Part shown: in pieces, positions 63,859-64,000 of the stretch
Layout: the number at the start of each line of letters is the position of its first letter
Numbering within the stretch: the first letter of the stretch is position 1
Origin: an uncultured Winogradskyella sp.
Lineage (GTDB): Bacteria > Bacteroidota > Bacteroidia > Flavobacteriales > Flavobacteriaceae
DNA length: 64,000 nucleotides
Direction: 5' to 3'
Assembly (NCBI RefSeq): GCF_947498005.1
Contig: NZ_CANMIW010000009.1
Coordinates: forward strand, 1-64,000
Program-made: the position numbers and the translations under genes
The notes under the pieces: generated by a model
Seen by the model: the letters and a program-made list of their open reading frames with translations, nothing else
Told to the model about the DNA's origin: nothing
Database searches by the model: none

Positions 63859-64000
63859 TTATACGTAAAACTTTTTAAATTCTTTTAATTCTATTATTAA
63901 GCCATAATGCGATTTTCTGTAAGCCTTTTCCTCTTCTGTTTGATTGATCCCGTCTAACATGATTTTAAGATCATTTTCGTGTACTTTAATCGCTTCAATT
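63859..64000 (-). CDS. 3' end of an unidentified gene, cut by the window edge
   Basis: An open frame enters from the right edge on the minus strand and ends at TAA (63859-63861). The 46 visible residues are charged and probably helical (for example NQTEEEKAYRKSHYGLIIEL) and end EFKKFYV. The start and most of the protein are outside the window; no family can be named. It is 90 bp upstream of the lipoprotein gene on the same strand and could be its operon partner. Confidence 0.6.
   Translation of the reverse strand, partial: IEAIKVHENDLKIMLDGINQTEEEKAYRKSHYGLIIELKEFKKFYV

Overview
The window is AT-rich DNA from a member of the Bacteroidota, most likely a marine Flavobacteriaceae species. The signs are a SusC/SusD pair, TonB-dependent receptors with carboxypeptidase-like N-terminal domains, promoters of the TTG / TAnnTTTG type, weak Shine-Dalgarno sequences, multi-copy MacB-like permeases and a GIN-domain protein. 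No tRNA, rRNA, CRISPR array, phage or insertion sequence was seen.

Layout. (1) 1-2340: a 7-bp tandem repeat, trpG and trpE on the minus strand, preceded by a complete trp attenuator whose 17-residue leader peptide carries three consecutive Trp codons. (2) 2341-6851: a thiol-redox group on the plus strand: two thioredoxin-fold proteins, two rhodaneses and a DsbD-like protein with a duplicated N-terminal domain. (3) 6861-24917: a divergent nonribosomal peptide gene cluster. (4) 25101-46411: an unknown membrane protein, a histidine kinase/NtrC-type regulator pair, and two operons of a MacB/TolC-like export system with five permeases. Both operons are preceded by matching sigma-54-like promoters and paired upstream dyads. 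(5) 46548-46976: an FKBP isomerase. (6) 47069-62163: a glycerol locus with sulfatase, DeoR/GlpR-type regulator, GlpD, GlpK, GlpF, a membrane-bound propeller regulator, SusC, SusD and a glycerophosphodiester phosphodiesterase. (7) 62246-64000: a universal stress protein with an FNR-like box, a lipoprotein and the 3' end of another gene.

The most interesting part is the peptide cluster. On the plus strand an acyl-CoA-dehydrogenase-like enzyme, a stand-alone adenylation enzyme and a stand-alone carrier protein form the known set that turns L-proline into pyrrole-2-carboxyl-S-PCP (PltE/PltF/PltL type). They are followed by a C-A-PCP module, a small membrane-anchored protein and a TonB receptor. 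On the minus strand are an ornithine cyclodeaminase (ornithine to proline), a HupE/UreJ membrane protein, and a terminal NRPS module broken into three genes: C-A core, methyltransferase, and A C-terminal lobe-PCP-TE. The adenylation domain is split between core motifs A8 and A9, where integrated methyltransferase domains are normally inserted. The methyltransferase resembles guanidinoacetate methyltransferase, and the thioesterase has Cys in place of the usual nucleophilic Ser. A phosphopantetheinyl transferase closes the operon. The predicted product is a pyrrole-2-carbonyl dipeptide-like compound, possibly methylated and possibly linked to metal uptake; I do not recognise a described pathway with this arrangement.

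All functional calls rest on reading motifs in the sequence; no database search was run.
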